Part shown: in pieces, positions 1 to 5,402 of the stretch
How the letters are laid out: each line of letters starts with the position of its first letter
Position numbering within the stretch: position 1 is the stretch's first letter
Assembly: GCA_017612495.1 (NCBI GenBank)
Contig: JAGAFQ010000011.1
Span: 1-5,402, forward strand
Direction of reading: 5' to 3'
Length of the DNA: 5,402 bases
Source of the DNA: Clostridia bacterium
GTDB lineage: Bacteria; Bacillota; Clostridia; Oscillospirales; CAG-272
The notes under the pieces: generated by a model
Databases searched by the model: none
What the model saw: only the letters and a program-made list of their open reading frames with translations
What the model was told of the DNA's origin: nothing
Translations under genes and position numbers: made by a program

Positions 1-23
1 AAGTGCTTTTTTATTTACAGTTT

Positions 24-1529
24 TCAAATGCCGTAAATATCCGAGTATTTTTTGATTAGATAGTCAATGTAATAGTTCGGATCGAATTCCTTGCCCGTTG
101 CGATCTTCAAAAGCTCCTTGGGGTATTTGGATGCGCCGTATTTGTGCAAATGCTCACGCAGCCAATCTTCAAGCGCTCTTACCGTGCCGCTCTTTACAGA
201 TGCGGGAATATCCACGTCCTTTGACATCGCGTCATAGATCTGTGCGGCATAGGCGCTGCCCAAAGCGTAGGTGGGAAAATATCCGAGCGAGCCGTCAGAC
301 CAGTGCATATCCTGAAGACAGCCGTTTTTGTCGTTTGGCACGCGAATGCCCATATAGTCAAAATATTTTTTGTTCCAGACGGTCGGTATGTCTTTTGCAT
401 CGATCTTTCCCGAAATAAGATCTTTTTCTATTTCGTATCTTATCATAACGTGAATGGGATAAGTCAGCTCGTCTGCTTCCGTGCGGATAAGACTGTATTC
501 CACGCGGTTGGCATAGCGATAAAAGTCTTCGCAAGAAACACCGTCGAGCTGCTCTTTGAAGATCTCTTTGAGCTTGGGGAAATGTATCTGCCAAAACTCA
601 AGGCTTCTGCCGACCATATTCTCCATAAGCCTCGACTGACTCTCATGCATTGCCAGCGATGCGCCGCCCGAGCAGTTCGTACCCTCGAATTTGTCATCGA
701 TCTGCAATTCATAAAGTCCGTGTCCCATTTCGTGTATCGCCGAGAAAATGGCGGAGCTCATCAGATCTTCGTGGTAGTGGTTCGTAATTCTGACGTCGTG
801 ACTGCCGTTGTTCGTCGTGAAAGGATGTTCACTTTCCAAAACACCGGTATATTCGTTGTCAAAGCACATAACGTGGCGCAGATATTCGCAGAATTCCACC
901 TGTCCCGCTTTGGGATAAAGCTTTTTTGCGAACTCGGGCACGTCGGGAGTCTTTGCGACGATCTTTTTGATAAAGGGCACGAGTTTTTGACGCAAAAGGT
1001 CAAAGAACTTGTCATAATCCTTTGCCGTGTAGCCGGGCTCATATTTGTCGAGAAGCACGTCGTAGCCCTCTTTGCCGTCGCGTCCTACCCATTTTACGTA
1101 TTTGCGCAGATATTTGACGATCTTATCCATATAGGGCTCGAAAACGGAATAGTCGCTTTCGGCCTTCGCCTTTACATAGGCGGGATATGCTTTGTTTACA
1201 AGCTCTGAATATTTGAGATATTCGTCTTTGGGAACGAGTGCCAAGTCGCGCATATTGTTTGCCGATACCTCGATCTCGTGCGCCAAATCGCAGTCGAGAG
1301 ACGCTTTGTTTTCATTGAGTGTTTCGACGGCTTTTTTATAGTTTTCGGATGTGTTCATATCATATAAAAGGGAGTCGATGACGGAGAGCTGCTTTGAGCG
1401 GTAATCAAGGCATCCGCCCGGCGCACATTCCGTTTCGATATCAAGCCCGTTCAGATAAAAACAAAGTCCGAAAGCATTGTTCTTTTCGCGCACGTCAAGA
1501 TATATTTTCTTCGCTTCGTCAATAGTCAT
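24..1529 (-). CDS. M32-family metallocarboxypeptidase (carboxypeptidase Taq type)
   Basis: Zinc carboxypeptidase that releases C-terminal residues from peptides, presumably in the cytoplasm since no signal peptide is seen. Numbering from the chosen Met gives 501 residues, the usual M32 size. All family motifs appear in order: HPF (235-237), DVRIT (245-249), the zinc motif HEMGH (266-270, H266 and H270 ligands, E267 general base), HESQ (295-298, E296 the expected third ligand), IRTEAD (348-353) and GCLQDMHW (403-410). The protein should therefore be active. Start: the reading frame stays open to a TTG at 1605-1607, but that triplet lies inside a TTGACA -35 box. The ATG at 1527-1529 lies downstream of a matching -10 and has a weak GGAAG 4 nt upstream, so I use it. 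The stop is TGA at 24-26. No terminator can be seen in the 23 bases left before the contig edge. It is transcribed divergently from the deacetylase gene. Physiological substrates are unknown; a role in peptide turnover is inference. Confidence 0.95.
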   Translation of the reverse strand: MTIDEAKKIYLDVREKNNAFGLCFYLNGLDIETECAPGGCLDYRSKQLSVIDSLLYDMNTSENYKKAVETLNENKASLDCDLAHEIEVSANNMRDLALVPKDEYLKYSELVNKAYPAYVKAKAESDYSVFEPYMDKIVKYLRKYVKWVGRDGKEGYDVLLDKYEPGYTAKDYDKFFDLLRQKLVPFIKKIVAKTPDVPEFAKKLYPKAGQVEFCEYLRHVMCFDNEYTGVLESEHPFTTNNGSHDVRITNHYHEDLMSSAIFSAIHEMGHGLYELQIDDKFEGTNCSGGASLAMHESQSRLMENMVGRSLEFWQIHFPKLKEIFKEQLDGVSCEDFYRYANRVEYSLIRTEADELTYPIHVMIRYEIEKDLISGKIDAKDIPTVWNKKYFDYMGIRVPNDKNGCLQDMHWSDGSLGYFPTYALGSAYAAQIYDAMSKDVDIPASVKSGTVRALEDWLREHLHKYGASKYPKELLKIATGKEFDPNYYIDYLIKKYSDIYGI

Positions 1530-1578
1530 AGTTCTTCCGTTCTGCCGCTTATACGGCACAAATATTGATACCGTAATC

Positions 1579-1607
1579 AGTTTAGTCGATTTTTTCTTCA
1601 ATGTCAA
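1579..1607 (-). promoter_or_regulatory. Predicted sigma-A promoter of the M32 carboxypeptidase gene
   Basis: On the minus strand a perfect -35 hexamer TTGACA (1607-1602) is followed, after a 17-bp spacer, by TAAACT (1584-1579), which matches 4 of 6 positions of the -10 consensus. Transcription would begin near 1572, giving a leader of about 43 nt before the ATG at 1529. That leader contains a small 5-bp inverted repeat, TGCCG/CGGCA (1542-1557), of uncertain meaning. The call rests on sequence match only. Confidence 0.6.
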
Positions 1608-1629
1608 GAAAGATAAATATACGAAACTA

Positions 1630-1657
1630 TTGAAAAAAACGGATTATGTGATATAAT
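1630..1657 (+). promoter_or_regulatory. Predicted sigma-A promoter of the deacetylase gene, extended -10
   Basis: TTGAAA (1630-1635) and a perfect TATAAT (1652-1657) are separated by 16 bp. A TG at 1649-1650, one base before the -10, makes it an extended -10 promoter. The expected transcription start is near 1664, giving a short leader of about 27 nt. A GAGG ribosome binding site (1679-1682) lies 8 nt before the ATG at 1691. The close match predicts good basal activity unless a repressor acts here. Confidence 0.75.
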
Positions 1658-1690
1658 AAAGGCAAACTTGATCTTTGTGAGGTAGAATAT

Positions 1691-2419
1691 ATGTTTCACG
1701 GAAAAATGAAAGCCGTTACGTTCAGTTTTGACGACGGTGTTCAAGACGACAAAATTATGATAAAAATGCTCGACAAATACGGTCTTAAGGGCACGTTCAA
1801 CATCAACACGGGCAGAATGGGACTTGTGCGCCGTCAGCCCGACCCCCGTTTTACGACGCCCAACCACGATGCCGACCATTCCGAGATCGCCGCAGAGGAG
1901 ATCAAAGAGGTATATAAAAATCACGAGGTCGCCGTTCATACGGTCAGCCACGCACGTCTGCCGAAAGCCACCGATGAGGAGGTCATTCGCCAGGTAGAAG
2001 AAGACAGAAAGACCATTGAAAGCCTTGTCGGCTATGACGTTGTGGGCATGGCTTATCCTTACGGCGACGTTGACGACAGAGTGGCAAAGCTCATCGCCGA
2101 AAACACGCCCATCTGGTACGGACGCGCGATTCCCGACACATCGGATTTTTATGATCTTCAAGCCGACAATCTTTTGCAATACCGTCCGACCGTTCATTTT
2201 TCAAAGCCGGACGTGCTTTTCCCGCTGGCAGAAAAATTTTTGGCGGAGAAAAATCCCGAAAAGCCGATGCTTTTATACGTATGGGGTCACACCTACGAGG
2301 CAGAGGGATATGAATATTGGGATAAATTCGAGGAATTCTGCAAGATGATAAGCGGAAAAGACGACACGTTTTACGGCACTAACCGCGAAGTTTTCGAGTG
2401 CATCAGAAACGCAAAATAA
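1691..2419 (+). CDS. Polysaccharide deacetylase-family protein (NodB homology, carbohydrate esterase 4-like)
   Basis: A 242-residue single-domain protein of the metal-dependent NodB fold, whose members remove acetyl groups from N-acetylated sugars. Motif 1 is SFDDG (12-16): D14 would be the catalytic base and D15 a metal ligand. Motif 2 is HTVSH (83-87), with H83 and H87 as the remaining metal ligands. Motif 3 appears as AYPYGD (121-126), where classical peptidoglycan deacetylases carry an Arg. A C-terminal YVWGH (196-200) supplies the likely motif 5 His, H200. The metal triad is therefore complete. There is no signal peptide or membrane anchor, so it probably works in the cytoplasm, on a soluble sugar or precursor rather than mature wall; this is inference. 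The start is fixed by GAGG 8 nt upstream. It has its own promoter and terminator, so it is probably monocistronic. Family assignment is secure; the substrate is unknown. Confidence 0.9.
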   Translation: MFHGKMKAVTFSFDDGVQDDKIMIKMLDKYGLKGTFNINTGRMGLVRRQPDPRFTTPNHDADHSEIAAEEIKEVYKNHEVAVHTVSHARLPKATDEEVIRQVEEDRKTIESLVGYDVVGMAYPYGDVDDRVAKLIAENTPIWYGRAIPDTSDFYDLQADNLLQYRPTVHFSKPDVLFPLAEKFLAEKNPEKPMLLYVWGHTYEAEGYEYWDKFEEFCKMISGKDDTFYGTNREVFECIRNAK

Positions 2420-2426
2420 GTCTTCG

Positions 2427-2458
2427 GGACTTGCGCATACGGCGCAAGTCCTTTTTTT
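2427..2458 (+). terminator. Rho-independent terminator of the deacetylase gene
   Basis: A perfect 10-bp stem, GGACTTGCGC (2427-2436) with GCGCAAGTCC (2442-2451), encloses a 5-nt loop and is followed by seven T residues (2452-2458). It begins 8 nt after the TAA stop. The bases AAGTC at 2418-2422, overlapping the stop codon, can also pair with GACTT (2428-2432) in the left arm. This gives a weaker competing hairpin that is unlikely to matter but is visible. Confidence 0.95.
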
Positions 2459-2472
2459 GTGCAAAAATGAGG

Positions 2473-2492
2473 AAAACGGAGCAAAACGGAGC
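2473..2492. repeat. Perfect tandem duplication of a 10-bp unit
   Basis: The unit AAAACGGAGC occurs twice without a gap (2473-2482 and 2483-2492). It lies in non-coding DNA between the deacetylase terminator and the pot promoter. It may be a simple slippage duplication; no function can be assigned. Confidence 0.85.
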
Positions 2493-2494
2493 AT

Positions 2495-2553
2495 TCGGGA
2501 GAAAAAGCGATGTTTTGGCGGCACAACCGTGCCAAAACTCCGTGCTTTCCCGA
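2495..2553. repeat. Long interrupted inverted repeat in the deacetylase-pot intergenic region
   Basis: Four successive 5-bp blocks pair across a 4-nt loop (AACC, 2525-2528): TCGGG 2495-2499 with CCCGA 2549-2553, AAAGC 2504-2508 with GCTTT 2544-2548, GTTTT 2512-2516 with AAAAC 2534-2538, and GGCAC 2520-2524 with GTGCC 2529-2533. Small bulges separate the blocks. GTTTTGGC (2512-2519) can alternatively form an uninterrupted 8-bp stem with GCCAAAAC (2531-2538). No T-run follows, so it is not a standard terminator. It could be a processed RNA element, a small mobile-repeat remnant or a protein site. It lies upstream of the predicted pot promoter, so it is probably not in the pot transcript. Confidence 0.6.
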
Positions 2554-2603
2554 GAAAAACACGGAAAATCAAGAAAAAATGCAGATTTTTTTAACAAAAA
2601 CTA

Positions 2604-2631
2604 TTGCATTTTTGAAAATTTCTTATATAAT
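2604..2631 (+). promoter_or_regulatory. Predicted sigma-A promoter of the potABC operon
   Basis: A perfect TATAAT -10 (2626-2631) is preceded, after 16 bp, by TTGCAT (2604-2609), a -35 with the key TTG but only half the consensus. Transcription would begin near 2638. The weak -35 leaves room for activation or other control. No second promoter is evident within the operon. Confidence 0.65.
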
Positions 2632-2644
2632 AAAATCTAACGCG

Positions 2645-2667
2645 GTTTATTGATTTTCACAATAAAC
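2645..2667. promoter_or_regulatory. 8-bp inverted repeat in the pot operon leader (operator or RNA hairpin candidate)
   Basis: GTTTATTG (2645-2652) and CAATAAAC (2660-2667) are exact reverse complements around a 7-nt centre. The element starts about 7 bp after the predicted transcription start and ends 12 nt before the purine-rich Shine-Dalgarno-like stretch that begins at 2680. It is well placed to bind a repressor as DNA, or to fold in the mRNA leader. It is A/T-rich with no T-run, so it is not a terminator. The regulator is unknown, and no regulator gene lies in the window. Confidence 0.5.
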
Positions 2668-2704
2668 TAATCGGTTAAAAAGGATGTGTATAAACTCTAA
2701 AAAA

Positions 2705-3826
2705 ATGAGCAGACTGATTGAACTTAAAAACGTTTCAAAATCCTTTGACGATGCGGCGGTGCTTCGCCATATCGACCTCTATATCCGTGATAAGGAATTT
2801 GTTACTCTCCTGGGTCCCTCGGGATGCGGCAAAACAACAACTTTGCGCATAATCGGCGGTTTTGAAACGCCGGATGAGGGCGATGTTTTCTTTGACGGTA
2901 AAAAGATAAATGATCTGCCGCCATACAAACGTCCCGTGAATACGGTTTTCCAGAAGTACGCGCTGTTCCCGCACCTTAATGTGTATGAGAACGTGGCGTT
3001 TTCTCTCCGTCTTGCAAAACTCCCTGAAATCGAGATCTCGAAAAAAGTCAAGGAGATGCTGAAAATTGTAAACCTTGAGGGCTTTGAAAAGCGCGACGTT
3101 GAACGTCTTTCGGGCGGTCAGCAGCAACGTGTTGCCATAGCGCGCGCCCTTGTGGGAAATCCGAAAGTATTGTTGCTCGATGAGCCGCTCGGCGCACTCG
3201 ACTTAAAGCTCCGCAAGGATATGCAGGTCGAGCTTAAAAAGATACAGCAACGGCTCGGTATCACTTTCGTTTATGTAACACACGATCAGGAAGAAGCCCT
3301 TCCGATGAGCGACACCGTCGTTGTTATGGATAACGGCGTGATACAGCAAATCGGCACTCCGGAAGATATATATAACGAGCCTGCCAACGCTTTTGTTGCC
3401 GACTTTATCGGCGAGAGCAACATTCTTGACGGCATAATGCACGAGGATGAGCTTGTTGAATTTGCGGGCCATACTCTGCATTGCGTTGACAGCGGCTTTT
3501 CAAAGGATGAGCCGGTCGACGTAGTTATACGCCCCGAGGACGTCGATATCGTTCCCGCAGGCACTGTGCCGCTCAGCGGAACGGTAGATACCGTTACGTT
3601 CAAGGGTGTTCACTATGAGATCATAGTTGACGTCGACGGCTTCAAGTGGATGATTCAGACAACCGATTATGCCGCTCCCGGCACGGTAGTCGGTCTTCGC
3701 ATTATGCCCGAAGAGATCCACGTTATGAAAAAATCCAAATATTCTGACCTTTACGGCGACTATTCAACCTACTTTGACGGCCTTGACGACGGCTCAAAGG
3801 AGGAAAAGACAAAAGATGAAAAATAA
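2705..3826 (+). CDS. potA: Polyamine-type ABC transporter ATP-binding protein
   Basis: ATPase subunit that powers uptake through the PotB-PotC channel, sitting on the inner face of the membrane. From the chosen ATG it has 373 residues, normal for PotA. In 380-residue numbering from the upstream ATG at 2684: Walker A GPSGCGKT (44-51), Q-loop Q90, signature LSGGQ (142-146), Walker B LLLDEP with D166/E167, D-loop ALD (171-173), switch H200, then a C-terminal TOBE-type regulatory domain (about 245-350). All catalytic residues are present. The start is uncertain. AAGGATGTG (2680-2688) matches the Shine-Dalgarno consensus at 8 of 9 positions but overlaps the ATG at 2684 and lies about 16-20 nt before the ATG at 2705. 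The later ATG gives the usual MSRLIELKNVSKSF-like N-terminus. The last 11 nt overlap potB. Polyamine specificity is inferred from subunit similarity and gene order; other small-cation or amine substrates are possible. Confidence 0.93.
   Translation: MSRLIELKNVSKSFDDAAVLRHIDLYIRDKEFVTLLGPSGCGKTTTLRIIGGFETPDEGDVFFDGKKINDLPPYKRPVNTVFQKYALFPHLNVYENVAFSLRLAKLPEIEISKKVKEMLKIVNLEGFEKRDVERLSGGQQQRVAIARALVGNPKVLLLDEPLGALDLKLRKDMQVELKKIQQRLGITFVYVTHDQEEALPMSDTVVVMDNGVIQQIGTPEDIYNEPANAFVADFIGESNILDGIMHEDELVEFAGHTLHCVDSGFSKDEPVDVVIRPEDVDIVPAGTVPLSGTVDTVTFKGVHYEIIVDVDGFKWMIQTTDYAAPGTVVGLRIMPEEIHVMKKSKYSDLYGDYSTYFDGLDDGSKEEKTKDEK
3796..3803 (+). promoter_or_regulatory. Ribosome binding site that fixes the potB start
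   Basis: AAAGGAGG lies inside the 3' end of potA, 12 nt before the ATG at 3816. It is the strongest Shine-Dalgarno match near the potA-potB junction. It selects this ATG over an in-frame extension running back to 3774, which would add 14 polar, non-family residues. Confidence 0.8.
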
Positions 3827-4649
3827 GGGCGCATCTCTTACGGCTCGCTTAGCGGCGGCGCCGCACATTGTCTGGTCGGTGCTTTTTATCGCGGCTCCGA
3901 TGCTCTTTGTGCTTTATTATGCTTTCACCGATAAAGAGGGTGGATTCACCCTTGACAACATAAGTCAGCTCGGCAACGCAAGCTATCTCACCATTTTTAT
4001 GAGATCTGCGGCTTTTGCCATCGTTGCGACGGCTATTTGTCTTATAGTCGCATATCCGCTCGCTTATGCGATCTCCCGTGCGACACCGAAAAAGCAGAAG
4101 ATCTATCTTATGCTCACGATGCTCCCGATGTGGATGAACTTTCTTATCCGTACATATTCCATTATGGCGATCATCGAAGATACGGGATTTATCAATACGC
4201 TTTTGACCTCGATGGGGCTTGATCCCATCCATATGATAAATACCGACGGTTCGGTCATTTTCGGTATGGTCTATAACTATTTGCCCTATATGGTCATTCC
4301 GATCTATACGGTGTTATCAAAGCTCGATACCCGTTTGCTCGAAGCATCGCAGGATCTCGGCTGCACGCCGTTTTGGACCTTTGTGCGCGTCGTTCTGCCG
4401 CTTTCGCGTTCGGGTGTCGTTTCGGGCATCACGATGGTCTTCGTTCCGTCTGTCAGCACGTTCTATATTTCTCAAAAGCTCGGCGGATCGAACTTCGACC
4501 TTATCGGCGATACCATCGAAAGACAGTTCCAGACTGCCTATAACTATAACCTCGGCGCGGCAATGTCGCTCGTGCTGATGGTGCTCATTCTTATCTCGAT
4601 GGCGGTGATGAACCGCTATTCGGACGGAGAGGAGAGTGTTGTGGTATGA
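3816..4649 (+). CDS. potB: Polyamine-type ABC transporter permease, first subunit
   Basis: Integral membrane permease that pairs with PotC to form the import channel. It has 277 residues, typical of PotB. Six hydrophobic segments are readable at roughly 16-37, 63-87, 95-120, 147-168, 198-219 and 249-267. The cytoplasmic EAA loop that docks onto the ATPase is at 176-196, with E176, A177, G182 and L194-P195 conserved in the family pattern. The ATG at 3816 is set by AAAGGAGG at 3796-3803 and lies inside potA, overlapping its end by 11 nt in another frame, which implies translational coupling. Its TGA overlaps the potC ATG (ATGA). Assignment to PotB over PotC rests on gene order, the long periplasmic-side loop after the first segment, and the FVPSVSTFYISQKLGG-like stretch after the EAA loop. 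Substrate is inferred. Confidence 0.92.
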   Translation: MKNKGASLTARLAAAPHIVWSVLFIAAPMLFVLYYAFTDKEGGFTLDNISQLGNASYLTIFMRSAAFAIVATAICLIVAYPLAYAISRATPKKQKIYLMLTMLPMWMNFLIRTYSIMAIIEDTGFINTLLTSMGLDPIHMINTDGSVIFGMVYNYLPYMVIPIYTVLSKLDTRLLEASQDLGCTPFWTFVRVVLPLSRSGVVSGITMVFVPSVSTFYISQKLGGSNFDLIGDTIERQFQTAYNYNLGAAMSLVLMVLILISMAVMNRYSDGEESVVV

Positions 4650-5360
4650 AAGGGGTCGCAAAGGTTTACACCTATCTTATTTACCTCATTCTCTATGCTC
4701 CCATTGCCGTAATGGTGCTTTTCTCATTCAACTCGATAAATTCGACGGGCAGTTTTGCGGGCTTTTCACTTTATTGGTACCGAGAACTTTTCCGCGATGA
4801 GGCGACGCTTTCGGCACTTAAAAACACGCTTGTTTTGGCGGTGCTTTCATCCGTTTTGGCTACCGTTATCGGTACTGCCGCAGCGGTGGGCATCTCAAAA
4901 ATGAGAGCAAAATATTTCAAAAACGCGGTCCTTTCGGTAACGAATATCCCGATGATGAATCCCGATATCGTCACCGGTATTGCGATGATGCTTCTCTTTG
5001 TCTTTGTCGCAACGCGCCTCGGCTTTGATTCTTCTCTCGGCTTTTCCACGGTGCTTATAGCGCACATCACCTTTAATCTGCCCTACGTCATTTTATCGGT
5101 GATGCCGAAGATAAAGCAGATGGACAGAAATCTCACCGAAGCCGCCATGGACCTCGGCTGCACGCCTATGCGCGCATTTTTGAAGGTCGAACTCCCCTCG
5201 ATATTGCCAGGCATAATCTCGGGCTTCATCATGGCGTTCACGCTTTCTCTTGACGACTTTGTCATCAGTTATTTCACGACGGGCAACGGCTTTGAGACAT
5301 TGCCCATTCGCATATATTCGATGACCAAAAAGCGCGTAACACCCGATATGTATGCGCTTT
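4646..5360 (+). CDS. potC: Polyamine-type ABC transporter permease, second subunit; 3' end missing
   Basis: Second membrane permease of the importer. It starts at the ATG of an ATGA overlap with potB; GAGGAG (4629-4634) lies 11 nt upstream. The 238 genomic residues show membrane segments at about 9-28, 63-84, 98-122, 133-155 and 186-208, and an EAA loop EAAMDLGCTPMRAFLKVELP at 165-184. The stretch SLDDFVISYFTTG (201-213) is characteristic of PotC. Five of the six expected segments are present. The apparent TAG stop at 5360-5362 is false: only its T is genomic, and A and G belong to sequencing adapter. PotC proteins usually run to about 260 residues, so roughly 20-30 residues, including the last membrane helix, are lost off the contig. 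Treat it as a 3'-partial gene, not as a natural truncation. Confidence 0.93.
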
Positions 5361-5402
5361 AGATCGGAAGAGCACACGTCTGAACTCCAGTCACAACGCT
5401 TA
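5361..5402 (+). other. Illumina TruSeq-type adapter plus 8-base index (sequencing artefact)
   Basis: The 34 bases 5361-5394 match, from memory, the standard Illumina read-2-side adapter, starting AGATCGGAAGAGC and continuing ACACGTCTGAACTCCAGTCAC. The final eight bases AACGCTTA (5395-5402) occupy the i7 index position. This is untrimmed read-through carried into the assembly, not bacterial DNA. It should be removed and gene ends recalled. Any reading frame reaching into it, on either strand, is unreliable. Confidence 0.98.

Noticed and set aside
1..23. Possible terminator of the carboxypeptidase gene
   Set aside because: Only 23 bases remain before the contig edge and no hairpin can be seen in them.
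303..1208. 301-codon open frame on the plus strand
   Set aside because: It lies wholly antisense to the M32 carboxypeptidase, whose conserved motifs prove the opposite strand codes. It shows no recognisable domain.
1542..1557. Small inverted repeat TGCCG/CGGCA in the carboxypeptidase leader
   Set aside because: Only 5 bp of pairing with a 6-nt loop, which is easily expected by chance. No T-run and no known motif.
1604..2197. 197-codon open frame on the minus strand
   Set aside because: It is antisense to the deacetylase catalytic region and runs through the divergent promoters. No family features were seen.
2273..2597. Several 60-100 codon open frames on the minus strand across the intergenic region
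   Set aside because: They cross the terminator and repeats, have no evident ribosome binding site and overlap the deacetylase 3' end on the opposite strand.
2398..2640. 80-codon open frame on the plus strand after the deacetylase
   Set aside because: It overlaps the deacetylase end, reads straight through the terminator hairpin and both intergenic repeats, and ends in the pot -10 region. The product is Lys/Arg/Asn-rich with no domain.
4317..4661. 114-codon open frame on the minus strand
   Set aside because: It is antisense to potB. The His/Arg-rich composition is typical of the reverse complement of a membrane protein gene.
4646..5362. potC as a naturally short, complete gene
   Set aside because: Two of the three stop-codon bases are adapter, and the sixth membrane helix is absent. 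The short form is an artefact.
5093..5377. 94-codon open frame on the minus strand at the contig end
   Set aside because: Its start and first residues are encoded by the sequencing adapter, and the rest is antisense to potC.

Overview
The window looks like one edge-to-edge contig from a Gram-positive, Bacillota/Clostridia-type bacterium, probably from a metagenome. Support for this: promoters close to the sigma-A consensus (TTGAAA/TATAAT, TTGACA/TAAACT), GGAGG-type ribosome binding sites, an intrinsic terminator with a long U-run, and moderate base composition with A/T-rich intergenic DNA. Assignment below class is not possible from what is seen here.

Layout. (1) 24-1529, minus strand: a complete M32-family (Taq-type) metallocarboxypeptidase with every family motif intact. 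(2) 1530-1690: a compact divergent promoter region. Its two -35 boxes sit back to back, 22 bp apart, and drive the peptidase leftward and the next gene rightward. (3) 1691-2419, plus strand: a cytoplasmic NodB-fold polysaccharide deacetylase-family protein, followed at once by a strong intrinsic terminator (2427-2458). (4) 2459-2603: non-coding DNA with a perfect 10-bp tandem duplication and a long interrupted inverted repeat. (5) 2604-2704: a promoter and a leader with a perfect 8-bp inverted repeat, ahead of (6) a polyamine-type ABC importer operon, potA-potB-potC, 2705 to the end. The operon genes overlap (11 nt potA/potB, 4 nt potB/potC), so they are almost certainly co-transcribed and translationally coupled. 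PotA is the ATPase; PotB and PotC are the two membrane permeases. The substrate-binding protein PotD is not present and is expected just past the contig end.

The most important observation concerns data quality. Bases 5361-5402 are not genomic: they are an Illumina TruSeq-type read-2 adapter followed by an 8-base index. The adapter supplies the last two bases of an apparent TAG stop for potC, so the gene looks complete at 238 codons but is truncated before its sixth membrane segment. I found no mobile element, CRISPR array, RNA gene or convincing new biological system. The remaining points of interest are regulatory: the divergent promoters, the pot leader palindrome and the structured intergenic repeat.
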